From NCBI GenBank assembly GCA_964477445.1, contig CAYZED010000008.1:32685-96684 (forward strand): DNA of 64,000 nt, in the 5' to 3' direction. The translations under genes were made by a program, and so were the position numbers. Below the pieces are notes generated by a model. That model had not been told where the DNA came from. It saw only the letters and a program-made list of their open reading frames with translations, and did no database searches. How positions within the stretch are numbered: position 1 is the stretch's first letter; every line of letters begins with the position of its first letter. Positions 52,130-63,100 of the stretch are shown here, one piece after another. This DNA comes from CAYZED01 sp964477445. GTDB lineage: Bacteria > Bacillota > Clostridia > Lutisporales > Lutisporaceae.

Positions 52130-54652
52130 TTACACATTGAACCCAAAGTCATCTGCAAATGCTAAATCCATTTGTAATTCATGACGAATGACCTCGAGTG
52201 CATTTTTTTCGTCATATGCAACCAAGTAGTATTTCTTGGTTTTATCATATTGTTTATTTTTGAAGTTGAATTTGAGTCTAAAGATTCGCTTACCAGGCTC
52301 GTCATCTTTACGATCTGCTACATAAAGGCATTCATTAGAAATTTTCTCGCCTAAATCATCCACAAAGAAGACTCTGTAGTTTGTCGCCTTGACCGCATCA
52401 CTAATTGGTTCAGTTTGAATGAAGTCAAGGGATGTAATCAAGTTCGTGATCTTCTGGATCATGCTCACAAGGTTTATTTGAACCGCTCTCGTTTCAACTT
52501 GACCTTTCTCCACTTTTACATCAACAACAGGGATGATCATTTCCTGAGGCGAAGCGCCCCCATGGACGAAGTTTTGACCGCCACCTTGCACTTTAAAGAC
52601 GTTCGAACCAGCAGGATATGAAATCATACGCTGATCTTCATTGCGAAGAACAAGACCTAATCTTGTATTATAGACACCATCTTCTTTTATGGCCTCATCT
52701 GCAATGATAAAACGACGGTTAATAAAGGTCCCTTTTGCCGCCACACCAACAATTTTGTCACTCTCGTTTAGTTTATCCCTTTTATAGAGGAATCCATGAT
52801 CAGCAGTAATAATAAAGTGCTGTGTATTAGCAGTCCCAGAGAGTCTCTTGATCAAGGTATATATCTCATCAATCGCTTCATTAGATGCATCAAACACTTC
52901 GTTCTCCGTATTCAATTTGTCCCCACGAGCATCAATTTGATTATGATACACATAGACCACATCCATCCCTGTAAATACTTCTCTAAGTCCTGCTTGTTTC
53001 ATAGACTTAAGGTCATCAAACTGGATGCATCTACTATTAGGCACTTGCGACCTAAGAATGACTTCTCTTTGCTTAAGATCATCACAAGGCAGACCATCCA
53101 ACAGAACCTTGTAGTCTTCAGTCATTTGAAGGCTCTTGTTAGGTAGTAGCGCAGCCATGCCAAGGCGTGTATACGATGGCAATACACTAATCATATGACT
53201 AATTTTTGAGTTGCATTTCGCATCATCTAGAAGTCTTTGATGTAGCTCTTCTCCAACCTCATAACGCAAAGCATCAGATATAATGACCACTGTTCTATCT
53301 TTAGATGATTTAACATGATTATCGAAGAATTTCTTTTGCTGTGGTAATGATCCAAAGTTGGAAAGGTCTGAATAGCTTTTGCTCCACTCAGGCAGTAACC
53401 GTGAGAGGTAGCAATTGCTGTATATGTTTTCTACAATATCTCTTAAGTCTTCAAAGGCACTAGCATCAAGAAGCTTGTCATACTCACTGTAGAATCTTCT
53501 ATAGCTGGCATCAAAGAGAATGTCTTCTTCAATGTATTTTTTCATGATGGATGATACATCTGATGAAGTGGCATATTTTACTGCTCCAATCAGGACATAC
53601 GCACTTTCCATCATTTTATAAAAGCCTTTGTATTTGCTCCCAAAGTGCTTCTTAATTCGATAATTACACAGAGATGGCATATCATATCCACCCAGTTTTG
53701 CACCCATATCTTCATGAATGAGTCTATCCCTAATCCACTCGATGAGAATTCTGTCTACCACTTCAAACGTATCTGAGTCTACCATGGCCTCAGGCCTATA
53801 AGAACCAAAGGTATTTACGCCTCCAAGAGCGTTGAAAATGTCCGTTGAAAGTTCATCATACCTTTCTCTGTATAGAATCGAATTCATGAGATTGTCGATG
53901 AATGCAATGATATTGCCTGCTTTAAAGGACATGTAGTTCTTCCAAGCACTTGGCATATCCCCATGAACGGCCTTAGACATATGAGTAACATAGAGCGACA
54001 TCACTAATTTTTCAATGGTTGGAGATGGATCCGAGTAGCCGAATTGATCTGAAGAAAGCCTCCAGAAGGCTTCTAAGAGATCGTACTTCTCAAACTCTGC
54101 TAAGTACTTATTATTCTCAAAATGATCTTCCATCACCACAACACGAAGAACTTCATCAAAGGAAGCTGTTCTGGTTTTGCAAAGAACACTCATGAGCGCA
54201 ATTTCTATACTTTCCTCAGTATAGCTTAGCATTTCAAGGTCGTAGAACTTCTGAGTTCTCTCTTTTGCGCCAAAGAACTTGATATACTTTTGAACCACTG
54301 GCTTATACTTTTCATCAATTCCAAGATCAATGGTGAGTAATGACGCACGATCAGCAAAGAACTGCTTGGAATACCTCAAGGTGTCTTCCAAGTGGTTCTC
54401 CCTCAGGGGTGGTTTTGGAAATGGCGCATAAATGAGATAGCTGTTTGTGGTGTCTTGTCTCTCTAAGAAGTGCTTTGTATAGAACTGATTATCCTGCTCA
54501 AGCTTATAAACCTTGGCACCAATAAGTTCAAGGGTATCAATATCTTCATCAAACTCCGCTTTATCATCGTACCAGAAGATCAGTTTTCGGGTCTCTCCAG
54601 CAAATTCAACATTGAGTTTATCTGTTATCTGTTTTAGGTTTAGTTCTGCCAA
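52130..54652 (-). CDS. pglZ: BREX protein PglZ
   Basis: Core BREX protein of the alkaline-phosphatase-like PglZ superfamily, 840 residues, needed for both methylation and exclusion in known systems. The metal-site pattern is VVIISDALRYEVGEEL and later FIITADHGFLYKRDKL; the PglZ domain spans about 440-700. Start codon TTG at 54652 with AGGTGA 7 nt upstream. It follows the HEPN gene by 30 nt. Confidence 0.96.
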   Translation of the reverse strand: MAELNLKQITDKLNVEFAGETRKLIFWYDDKAEFDEDIDTLELIGAKVYKLEQDNQFYTKHFLERQDTTNSYLIYAPFPKPPLRENHLEDTLRYSKQFFADRASLLTIDLGIDEKYKPVVQKYIKFFGAKERTQKFYDLEMLSYTEESIEIALMSVLCKTRTASFDEVLRVVVMEDHFENNKYLAEFEKYDLLEAFWRLSSDQFGYSDPSPTIEKLVMSLYVTHMSKAVHGDMPSAWKNYMSFKAGNIIAFIDNLMNSILYRERYDELSTDIFNALGGVNTFGSYRPEAMVDSDTFEVVDRILIEWIRDRLIHEDMGAKLGGYDMPSLCNYRIKKHFGSKYKGFYKMMESAYVLIGAVKYATSSDVSSIMKKYIEEDILFDASYRRFYSEYDKLLDASAFEDLRDIVENIYSNCYLSRLLPEWSKSYSDLSNFGSLPQQKKFFDNHVKSSKDRTVVIISDALRYEVGEELHQRLLDDAKCNSKISHMISVLPSYTRLGMAALLPNKSLQMTEDYKVLLDGLPCDDLKQREVILRSQVPNSRCIQFDDLKSMKQAGLREVFTGMDVVYVYHNQIDARGDKLNTENEVFDASNEAIDEIYTLIKRLSGTANTQHFIITADHGFLYKRDKLNESDKIVGVAAKGTFINRRFIIADEAIKEDGVYNTRLGLVLRNEDQRMISYPAGSNVFKVQGGGQNFVHGGASPQEMIIPVVDVKVEKGQVETRAVQINLVSMIQKITNLITSLDFIQTEPISDAVKATNYRVFFVDDLGEKISNECLYVADRKDDEPGKRIFRLKFNFKNKQYDKTKKYYLVAYDEKNALEVIRHELQMDLAFADDFGFNV

Positions 54653-54682
54653 TTCAATATCACCTACTTACATTAATGTATT

Positions 54683-55243
54683 TCAAAACTTATGTGTTAG
54701 ACCACTAAACTCATGCTTGCACATATCTAGAAGAAGCCTATTTATCAATGTGTTGATCTGAGCAAAGCAATCTGTATAATTGTTTAAGCCTAATGGATCT
54801 TTTGATCCGTGGAAAAGATTATTTCTAAATCGATATGATATTAGCAAATAATAGTACATTTGATCCGATGATCGTTTCCCCTCAGTTTTGAATTTTAGTA
54901 ATGTTTCAAAAGTCTCTTGTTTTACTTCCCGTGAAAGTTTCAATTGATCAAATTTGTAATTCTGAGTTCCATCTGGGTCGACGTATCTCTCGGAGAAGTA
55001 TTTCCCAAACATTTCATAATCTTTTATATCAAACCAAGTTTCGTCTTTTAGTGTTTTGCAAATTGTCATCAGACGCTCATGAACAAGAGCTCTACTCTCT
55101 TTGAATAGTTTTGCTTCAAACAAATTGAAATTGATCAGCAGTTTCAAAATTTCATTTTGAGAATCTTTAGTTATCAATGAAGTTTCCAGAGTATTTGCCC
55201 ACTCAATTTGCTTTTGGAGTTTTGGGAGATTTATTGTTGGCAT
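54683..55243 (-). CDS. HEPN-domain protein inserted in the BREX operon
   Basis: Helical protein of 186 residues, not a core BREX component. The segment YRFRNNLFHGSKDP contains R-N-x3-H, the R-x4-H motif of HEPN ribonuclease domains (ApeA-like RNxLFHG). An upstream acidic helix (ILKLLINFNLFEAKLFKE) fits the same fold. Start ATG behind GAGGTGG, 9 nt after pglX, and pglZ follows 30 nt later, so it is co-expressed with both. A HEPN RNase could serve as a back-up that kills or stops the cell if BREX fails; this is inference. Confidence 0.75.
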   Translation of the reverse strand: MPTINLPKLQKQIEWANTLETSLITKDSQNEILKLLINFNLFEAKLFKESRALVHERLMTICKTLKDETWFDIKDYEMFGKYFSERYVDPDGTQNYKFDQLKLSREVKQETFETLLKFKTEGKRSSDQMYYYLLISYRFRNNLFHGSKDPLGLNNYTDCFAQINTLINRLLLDMCKHEFSGLTHKF

Positions 55244-55252
55244 ATTACCACC

Positions 55253-58200
55253 TCATATCTTCGCCAAGATTTCGTATTTATGCCCTTCAGCATCCGTTTG
55301 TACTTTCTCATAATTCACTTTAACCCCATCATCCAAATCAATTGAAATTCTTGAAAGTGCCAAGTGACCAAGCTTTTCATCATAGCCCTCTGTTTCGTTG
55401 AGCTGCTTCTTAATCTTATCAATACGCTTTTGAGCTTGCGCTGCTTCACGTGCATTGTCTGTTTTTGCAGCAAAATCCTTAAAATTCTCGATTTCCGTCA
55501 CATAATTCTTCTGTAGCGTATGAAGATAATCCACACGTACTATACCAGTTGTATCAGCAGTATAGCGGTGCATATAGATTAGTGCCTTAAAGCCATCTTG
55601 CTTACCACTGTCATAGAGCCAATAGATAGGTCTCTTTTGATAAGTCTTTACATGATCCTTATAGAAGTCCTTCACAAAATAGTTTCGAATGATCTCTCTT
55701 GATGAATTTCCTTTGCCTTCAAGGGCATAAGCAATGAAGTCAAGGTTTTCCTCAAGTGTTTCCGGACCATAAACCCCTCTTACAAATTCTATGAAACGAG
55801 TCAAGATGTCATCTTTGAAATACTCTTCATCTGTAATTGGAATACAATTATCCTTATCAGGAATGAACTTTGAGTATTTAGAATCATCCCAATCACCGCC
55901 TGCATAGACGAGCCCTTCAATATCAAGAGAATAACGACCAAGCATGCAACCGACAACATAAGATATTAAACTCTTAATATCGCGCTTTTGATCCGCCCTT
56001 TTGATGGTTACGTCTTTGTCTTCAACTTCAGGTGTTAATTCATCTTGAAGATCATAAATGCCAATGAAGATCCTGTTTAACTCTTCTTCATTAAATTTCA
56101 ATTGGTTAAATCGAGTTACACAATCATCTTCCCACATTTTATATGCCATCTTTATAGAAACCTCTTTAATAAGAGGATGTCTTTTAAAGTCCCAAGATGT
56201 TTCGAACGCATCCCAGTCATTCTTCGCACCAAGAATATTTAACTTTACTAATTCATCAACTTTATCCTTAAACTCACTCTCTATAACTGGTAACTGCAAT
56301 ATATTCTCAACTTGATAATTTATTGTTGGATTAATTATATTGAGTATACTAATCCCTACCTTACTTGCTATGAATGCTTGTAAGTAATATAGGTGACCAC
56401 TTTTATCAAATATCCCTGATCCTGCAACATCCCATAAAAATCCTGGTGGATAGTACCTACATGCGAGTGTACTCATTGCTATATAAGACCACGATACATA
56501 CTCCTTCAAATAATACTCTTGAAAAGTTTTTTTACCTCGAGTCTTATCTTCTGGGCCATTCTTCCAATTCACCACATAATCTTGATTTCCATACCATTTT
56601 CTAAATTCACCTCCCTTATTATAAGGAATCCAAAATTTCTCTTCTTTGTTTATTTTGTGCATCTCATCTTCATTTAGTGCAATTTTATTTACAAATAACT
56701 CAAACCAAAATCTCAGAAATTTTTCATTATCACCAGNNNNNNNNNNGTAATAATGCCTTGAAAGGAATCAATATACGAATCTATACTCTTGCCAATTTTA
56801 AATGCCGAAAAAATTCTATTACTAACCCAATATGCAATTGGTGATCCAGGAATTTTCGAAAAATTTACGCTTTCTGCAAAGTATAAGTTTAACTTCCTCA
56901 AGTATTCACTTTCCTTCTCCTGTTGACTATTAAAATCAACTAATCTGGAATATACCCCTCTGTATTCGATTTTCGATTTTAATTCAATCCATGATGAAGT
57001 CTGAACAACTTCTCCACCAATTTCTTCAAATGCTCTCGCTCCAAGATGAGCCATATTAATTAATGTATTATTAAGCATCTTTAATCTCAATGTTTCAAAA
57101 CTTGAAAGAAACATCCATGAATGTTGAGTTATCATTGCTTTAAATCTATTTATATTAGCCATTTGATTGCAACGTTCAATAAATACTGCAAAGAGATCTG
57201 ATTTGCTATCAGGAAAAACTTTCTTTACATACTCATTTAGCTTACTGTTACCATTACTTAGTCCCATGTATGGTGGATTAGTAATTACAACATCATATTT
57301 TCTTGTCATCGCTTCAGCAATCTGAATTATCTCTTTTAGCCTGCCTTGTGTTTCTTCAATCCCAATAGCTTCAATTGACATCTGGTTTCCAAAATTCACA
57401 TCATCTACAAATCTAATAAGTAGCTCCCAATTCATAGGTTCTACACTGAGTATAGATCCACTCTTTTGCATCGATAAATGTCTCGATGAGTTTCTGAATC
57501 TGTAGTTTGCAGGTGTTTCTCTCAAAATCGCTAAAGCTCGAACCGAAGAAACCTAACTGTGATTTGTTAATGCTATTACTCTCCATAAAAGAATACACAT
57601 GGCACTTTTGAATACCATCGAGAATTCTTCTATTATAGAATCTTGCTTTCATCATGAGCGCAAAGTAAGAAAGCTGGTAGGCACGGTTATCAATATCAAG
57701 GCCAAAAATGTTGTTTTCTAAAATGCTCTTAGCAGCTTCTCTTTGGTTATGTCCATAGTTTTCATAAATCTGCATTAATACATCAAAAGCATATACAAGG
57801 ATATGCCCACTACCCATACATGGGTCTATGACTTTAATGTCCTCTGGCTTAATGGCTTTGTATTCCTCCCTGATTTTCTCAAGTTGTGCTTTAACATTTT
57901 CTTCTTGCTCAGCTTCTTCAAGGTAGTATTTCCAATTCGACTTTAACTCTTCGTTTGGATGCCCTTCTACCCATAAACGGCCTAAACTATTTTCAACCAT
58001 GTACCTTACGATCCAGTCNNNNNNNNNNATCCAGTCAGGGGTAAATAGTTGTGTCGCAGCGGGTATTCTCTCTTTGGTAATTTTGACATTTTTCTTAAGC
58101 AGTGTGAATGCCTCATCCTTTGGTTCAGTATTATAATACTGATAAAGCCAACCGATTATCTCTACTTGTCCTTCTTTTTCAACGTTAAAATCGTTCTCAT

Positions 58201-58843
58201 CAATATCATTCACAAGATGATAAACTACACCTTCTTGATCGGTAAACGAGATATTGAGAAGTAGCTCTGTGTAGTGGCTTGTTTCTTCAAAAAGGTTCGG
58301 CAGTATCTGATTCAACGCATTACACTGCTTTATAAAGAGCATTCTAAAGAGCTCATCCATTTGATTGTCATGAGTGAGGTTAAGAATGGTCTCTTTTTCA
58401 ATTTGAGTGAAGTCCAGTTCAACTTCAAAAGGTCTTGTAACCAGATCAGGTTCCTTTTTCGCTACACTTTCAGATGAGAGAACTCTTACTCTTGATGGCA
58501 AATAATCATTCACTTCCATAAATCTGATTGCAATGAGTCTGTTGAACCAAGTATACGCGACTTCTTCAACAACAGCGTTATAAGCCGTTTTATTGTCAGC
58601 AGAGTCGACCACCTTTTGATTGATCGCTTCAACAAGCTTGGTTCTTTGTTTGATTTCTTCACCTGTAATTTGATAGGGATCTTTTGTCCCAATATTAAAG
58701 AACTGCACGCCCTTTGTAGATTGTGGAAGCGGATTTTGAATGCCCTTCTCAGTGATTCCAAGCAGGCCCGCTTTATAGGTAATGTCTGCAATAAGCTTCT
58801 TCCTTGCCCAAATGGCAAAATTCTTTATAGCGGTCTTATTCAT
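55253..58843 (-). CDS. pglX: BREX adenine methyltransferase PglX, frameshifted
   Basis: DNA N6-adenine methyltransferase marking host BREX sites. SAM motif VIDPCMGSGHILVYAFD and catalytic DVVITNPPYMGLSN are present. Three breaks occur. At 58019-58028 a 10-N run lies between two ATCCAGTC; collapsing gives LFTPDWIVRYMVEN. At 56737-56746 a second N run, joined with one base of overlap, gives QGIITGDNEKFLRFWFEL. At 57460 there are no N: the frame slips between FIDAKE and GSILSVEP, one codon position having 1 base instead of 3. With all repaired the protein has about 1187 residues, normal for PglX. As read, translation stops near residue 470, before the NPPY motif. Confidence 0.93.
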
Positions 58844-58854
58844 AGCACTTCTCC

Positions 58855-61800
58855 TTAGAATTCAATATTGATGACTGTATTCTCTTCAAGCTGTTCCATG
58901 AGGTTACTTCTAAGAGTCTGAAGGTGTTTTTCGATGTCTTCGTGTGTCTCGATTTGCCATGAACTTGATACATTGATGGACTTAATACTGACATGCTTAT
59001 GCTTCTTGAATACGGGTGTTGGTGGTTCTTTCACTGTATCTGGCTTACCACCATTGTCATTGCCTTCCTCATAAACTTTTTTGTTTTCCTTCTCTTTAGC
59101 TTTGGCAATTTCCTCATCTTTCTTAGAAATTTCATTGAGAAATCTTACTTTCAATGCATCTGCTTCAATCTTAATGTTCTGAAAGACTGCCACGTTATTA
59201 CACTCTTTGGCTTTTTTAGTGATCTCATTAAATAGCTGATGATAACGACTGCTGAATTCGTCTTTATACACTTTTTGATTCAGTTCTTTTAATACGTTTT
59301 TCTTTGCATCATCAATGGAGGCGAGTACTGGCTCCTCCATGGCATTTAATATATTAAGATAGGCACCATTGAATTTATCAACAAGGTCAGGTAGTTTGTG
59401 GATCTCTTTATAGGGCAGTTCCTTCTTTAAAATCTCCTTTATTAGAACAACAATACTTTCAACCTTGTCATCTACAATGAAGGTCTTGCTGTCATCAAAA
59501 ATGCCCATAGCAAATAGTGCCTTTTCAAAAATGGTCTTTTGTTCACCATTATAGAAGGCCTTAACAGGTTCATAGTCCTCAGCAAATTCAAAAAACATAT
59601 TACGATCATTGTGTAACTTTTCAAAGAACTCAAACGGATTCTGGATCTGTACAGCGTCTCTAATAATAGTTTTTCCACTATTGATGACTTTTTTACCTGG
59701 TAGTGCTGGTTTGTTTTGCAGATGTGTATTCATGATGTCCAGTTCACTAATGAGGCTCTTGGCATAAGTTCTGAATGAGTTCATCATCGAGTCATCATCA
59801 TCGCTTGTAACAGACGTACCAAAGAGCTCCTTAATGACTTCTCTTACGGATTTCTTCCATGGTTGCGGCGTTGACTCTCTTCTTTCTGTAAGAATCTTGT
59901 CTACGAACTCTTTCTTCGTAACATAACGTACCAACTCATCTTCCGTCTTATTTAGCATGGTGACACTACTGCCATTGACGGTAAATGAGATCTGTCCGTT
60001 CTTAAAGAGTTTGGCAACGAGCCATTCCACATCATCCTCTACATACCCATAAGGTGCCTTCATAAAGCGATCCAGAAGGGTTTTCATTGAAGTCTTCATG
60101 TGTGCTGCTGAATTGGTTTCGATGTATTTTAAAACATCTGAAAGGGCATTTTCATTGGCTTCTTTATCACCTTCAAGTGTAAGTCTGAGCTGTGCACTTG
60201 AGCTAAATAGTGCTCTGATATTGGCTTCTGACATTGCCGCATCAATGTAATAAAGTTTATGATAAACTGCTGACACCAATTTGCCGATGGCTTCATTGAT
60301 TCTTGCACTCACATCTTTTGAACCAATTTGCGCTCTATCTCCATTGACATAAATGTCAGCAGACTTCATGTTCTCCACAAGGAAGAGCTTCGCATTGGCA
60401 CTGCGCTCTCTCATTTCTGTTCTTTTTGCTTCTTTGATTTGTTCTAGCTTACTTAAAGTCGTCGTTGAAGCATGTCTTAAGTATTTTTCAATCTTTAGAG
60501 ACTTTCTGATCTCATCCAGGAACGATGAATCGTTCGGAAGAACTAGAAGCACCTCTCTGCCTTGTCCTGCCATCATTCTAAGTGTAGTTTCATCTGTCGC
60601 AAACTCTGAATTTGGCGTTAAAACACGCACTCCAATATCAAATCCTTGGTTTGCTTTGTAAGGTCTGTCATCTACAATTTGATTGAATCCAAAGCTATAA
60701 CGGCCATTGAATGTTGGGTATCTGTATTTCTTATCATTGAATATGTCTTCAAAGATAAGTTCAGATACTTTGCCAATTACCTCACCCATTTCAACGTTTT
60801 GATTGTCTATCTCTCTATTGATTTCTTGCTCCTCATTAGTGAGGAAGACATATATTTCGCCATGTTTTTGAATCAGAGTTTGATCTGCTAAGACCCTAAT
60901 GGCTTGTTCAACCTTTTTCTTTAAACTAATGCGGTCTATATCAATGGAGTCCACCATAAGACTTGTGATGTTATCCAGATTGGCGGTGATTTCCTTGACG
61001 TATTTGATCATGAAGAGAGTTTTAAGCACGTTCACATTAAAGCAATTATTATCGTCCTCTGGATTGATGAAACTATTATCATGAGCCTTGATAATGACGC
61101 CCTTATGACTATGATCCAAAAACTGATGGAGCGCATCATAGAACACATTAAACGGAATAAGTGCTCCTGTTTCTTGGTTCATGAGCTTCATAGCTGATTC
61201 TTTGAAGAGGGCAATCATCGAACGCTCACCTTCAGATAAATGCTTACCAGAAGCACCATGGGTTCTGATAGACGTTAGCACACTGCCAAGAAGATCAAAC
61301 TGATACGGCACAAATGGGTAAATCCCAGAGAATTCATACTCATTATGATAGAGCTTCTTTTCCGCTTTATCTGTGAAAAGTATCAAGTTTTTAATGAGCG
61401 TCGATTTTTGCTCATAAACCAATCTGAGGGTTTGGTCTGCAGTCTCGGTCTTTTCAAGGATTCTCTTCTTAATGACTTCATCAACGTTTGCTGAAGACAT
61501 AGAAATTCTTGTATCAAAACGGCCTTGAATCTTAGAGAAGTCATTGCTTCTGAGCCCCATATCCTTAGCAATAGCATCAATATCCTGTTGGCTGGTCACG
61601 ATGACCCAAGCCTTACCAAGACACGCTATTCCAAGGTCTTCTGTGAGGGTTTGAAGATTGAGCATAAGTTTAGAGTCATCCCCTATATACTGTCCCACCT
61701 CATCTACAAGGAAGACCACACGATGATTGCCACCTTTTCGTTTTATGTACTCTTTAACACGTTTAGCAAAGTCTTCAATACTAATGCTGTATCTCTCAGT

Positions 61801-62499
61801 GGACTTTTCACACCAATTTCTGGCTGCAGGTTCACTCATGAAGTTCATTTCAACTAGTGCATCTACAATGTCGTCTTGAATGAAGTCAAATTTATGGCGT
61901 GTTTCAACCCACTTACTACCCGAAATACTTTCATATGTTTTCATGAAGGTTTCATATTTACCAACTTCGTCAAGATGCATTTCAAGATCCGCAAGGTACG
62001 GCATTGAGCCAATGTAGCCCTGCATTTCATTGAACACTTTTAGAAAGACTGATACTATAGCATCTTTGCTATGCTTACTACTCATATCACTTTTTGAGTC
62101 AATGTTGAAAAGTACAACATCCGTTGAAGCCGCTGCACCAGCCACAAGCTTTATATCTGCAAGTACCATTGGATCGTTGATTTTATTGTCTTCAAGGAAG
62201 TAATCAAGGGCTTTTTTTCCCCCAACTTCTTTATTCTCAAGGAGATATGACAAGATCTTTAAGAAGTGCGATTTACCGCTTCCAAAGAAGCCCGAGATCC
62301 ACACACCCATTTTGTCTGTATTACCATGAATGCCCTTCTTATAACTTGTGAAAAACAGTGCAAAATGCTTTTGGAGCTCTCTAGTTACGACATACTCTTC
62401 AAGTTCCTGCCGGATGTTTTCATCATCGCCCTGACCTACTTTAATCACGCCTTTGATGTCTCTATCGATTGGTTTTACGAACATATCTCTTACTATCAT
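58855..62499 (-). CDS. brxC: BREX protein BrxC (large P-loop ATPase)
   Basis: Large core BREX ATPase of 1214 residues. Near the N-terminus are MFVKPIDRDIKGVIKVGQ and Walker A WISGFFGSGKSHFLKIL; Walker B VVFLVDEVGQYIGDD follows. The rest is helical with coiled coils near the end (KKDEEIAKAKEKENKK). The start is ATG at 62499 (MIVRDMF) behind AAAGGAG, 22 nt after brxB; the longer open frame would overlap brxB and lacks support. pglX follows by 11 nt. Confidence 0.97.
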   Translation of the reverse strand: MIVRDMFVKPIDRDIKGVIKVGQGDDENIRQELEEYVVTRELQKHFALFFTSYKKGIHGNTDKMGVWISGFFGSGKSHFLKILSYLLENKEVGGKKALDYFLEDNKINDPMVLADIKLVAGAAASTDVVLFNIDSKSDMSSKHSKDAIVSVFLKVFNEMQGYIGSMPYLADLEMHLDEVGKYETFMKTYESISGSKWVETRHKFDFIQDDIVDALVEMNFMSEPAARNWCEKSTERYSISIEDFAKRVKEYIKRKGGNHRVVFLVDEVGQYIGDDSKLMLNLQTLTEDLGIACLGKAWVIVTSQQDIDAIAKDMGLRSNDFSKIQGRFDTRISMSSANVDEVIKKRILEKTETADQTLRLVYEQKSTLIKNLILFTDKAEKKLYHNEYEFSGIYPFVPYQFDLLGSVLTSIRTHGASGKHLSEGERSMIALFKESAMKLMNQETGALIPFNVFYDALHQFLDHSHKGVIIKAHDNSFINPEDDNNCFNVNVLKTLFMIKYVKEITANLDNITSLMVDSIDIDRISLKKKVEQAIRVLADQTLIQKHGEIYVFLTNEEQEINREIDNQNVEMGEVIGKVSELIFEDIFNDKKYRYPTFNGRYSFGFNQIVDDRPYKANQGFDIGVRVLTPNSEFATDETTLRMMAGQGREVLLVLPNDSSFLDEIRKSLKIEKYLRHASTTTLSKLEQIKEAKRTEMRERSANAKLFLVENMKSADIYVNGDRAQIGSKDVSARINEAIGKLVSAVYHKLYYIDAAMSEANIRALFSSSAQLRLTLEGDKEANENALSDVLKYIETNSAAHMKTSMKTLLDRFMKAPYGYVEDDVEWLVAKLFKNGQISFTVNGSSVTMLNKTEDELVRYVTKKEFVDKILTERRESTPQPWKKSVREVIKELFGTSVTSDDDDSMMNSFRTYAKSLISELDIMNTHLQNKPALPGKKVINSGKTIIRDAVQIQNPFEFFEKLHNDRNMFFEFAEDYEPVKAFYNGEQKTIFEKALFAMGIFDDSKTFIVDDKVESIVVLIKEILKKELPYKEIHKLPDLVDKFNGAYLNILNAMEEPVLASIDDAKKNVLKELNQKVYKDEFSSRYHQLFNEITKKAKECNNVAVFQNIKIEADALKVRFLNEISKKDEEIAKAKEKENKKVYEEGNDNGGKPDTVKEPPTPVFKKHKHVSIKSINVSSSWQIETHEDIEKHLQTLRSNLMEQLEENTVINIEF

Positions 62500-62521
62500 T
62501 TTGTCTGTCTCCTTTAATCGA

Positions 62522-63100
62522 TTAATCGACGAGCTTAAATGCTCGATAATAGTTATCATCTTTGATTTCACCAAACAGGACCAATTCCTGACCATCATAT
62601 TTACCTGGATAGAACATCACAACCGGTACATTATCGATGGCTTGATGAAGGTTATTGAGTACTTTATGAGATCTGAGTATTGGGTAGCATTTGCCTACAC
62701 CTGTTATAAAGATCACTGCATCCTCAGGGGTATTCTCCTTGATATATTTAACGATTAGACTGTCATCATCGTTTATTTGTAACAGATTACCCACGGCTTT
62801 AATGATTCTGTCCATACCCTGTTTCTTCTCAAATCGGAAACATTGTTCTATGAAACCTTCTTTCTCAAGTAAATCTATAATGATGTTGTAGATATCAAAC
62901 ACTTTAAGTTCAAACCCATCTGTACCTTTTAAGTTCTTTGACTTCATATAATCTATGCGCTCCCTAACTAAAAGTTCCTTATCTGCAGGATAGTCGAAGA
63001 CATAGTAGCCAACTTCATTGCCTAGACCTTTGTTCTCTCTGAAATGGTTGTCTTTAATTTTGCGCTCGACTAGGTCCAACCTTTTTTCTAAGCTTGCCAC
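62522..63100 (-). CDS. brxB: BREX protein BrxB (DUF1788)
   Basis: Core BREX protein of the DUF1788 family, 192 residues. Recognisable parts are YYVFDYPADKELLVRERIDY, a central FEKKQGMDRIIKAVGNLL, VIFITGVGKCYPILRSHKVLNNL and VVMFYPGKYDGQELVLFGE. Start GTG at 63100, overlapping the brxA stop by one base (TAGTG) with GGGGTGAG just before it, so translation is coupled. Biochemical role not known. Confidence 0.95.
   Translation of the reverse strand: MASLEKRLDLVERKIKDNHFRENKGLGNEVGYYVFDYPADKELLVRERIDYMKSKNLKGTDGFELKVFDIYNIIIDLLEKEGFIEQCFRFEKKQGMDRIIKAVGNLLQINDDDSLIVKYIKENTPEDAVIFITGVGKCYPILRSHKVLNNLHQAIDNVPVVMFYPGKYDGQELVLFGEIKDDNYYRAFKLVD

Noticed and set aside
56713..57525. Independent methyltransferase gene starting near 57525
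   Set aside because: Its first residues are out-of-frame pglX sequence; from GSILSVEP on it is the middle of PglX after the frameshift.
62500..62598. Longer BrxC start at 62598
   Set aside because: It would overlap the end of brxB; family sequence and AAAGGAG support 62499.
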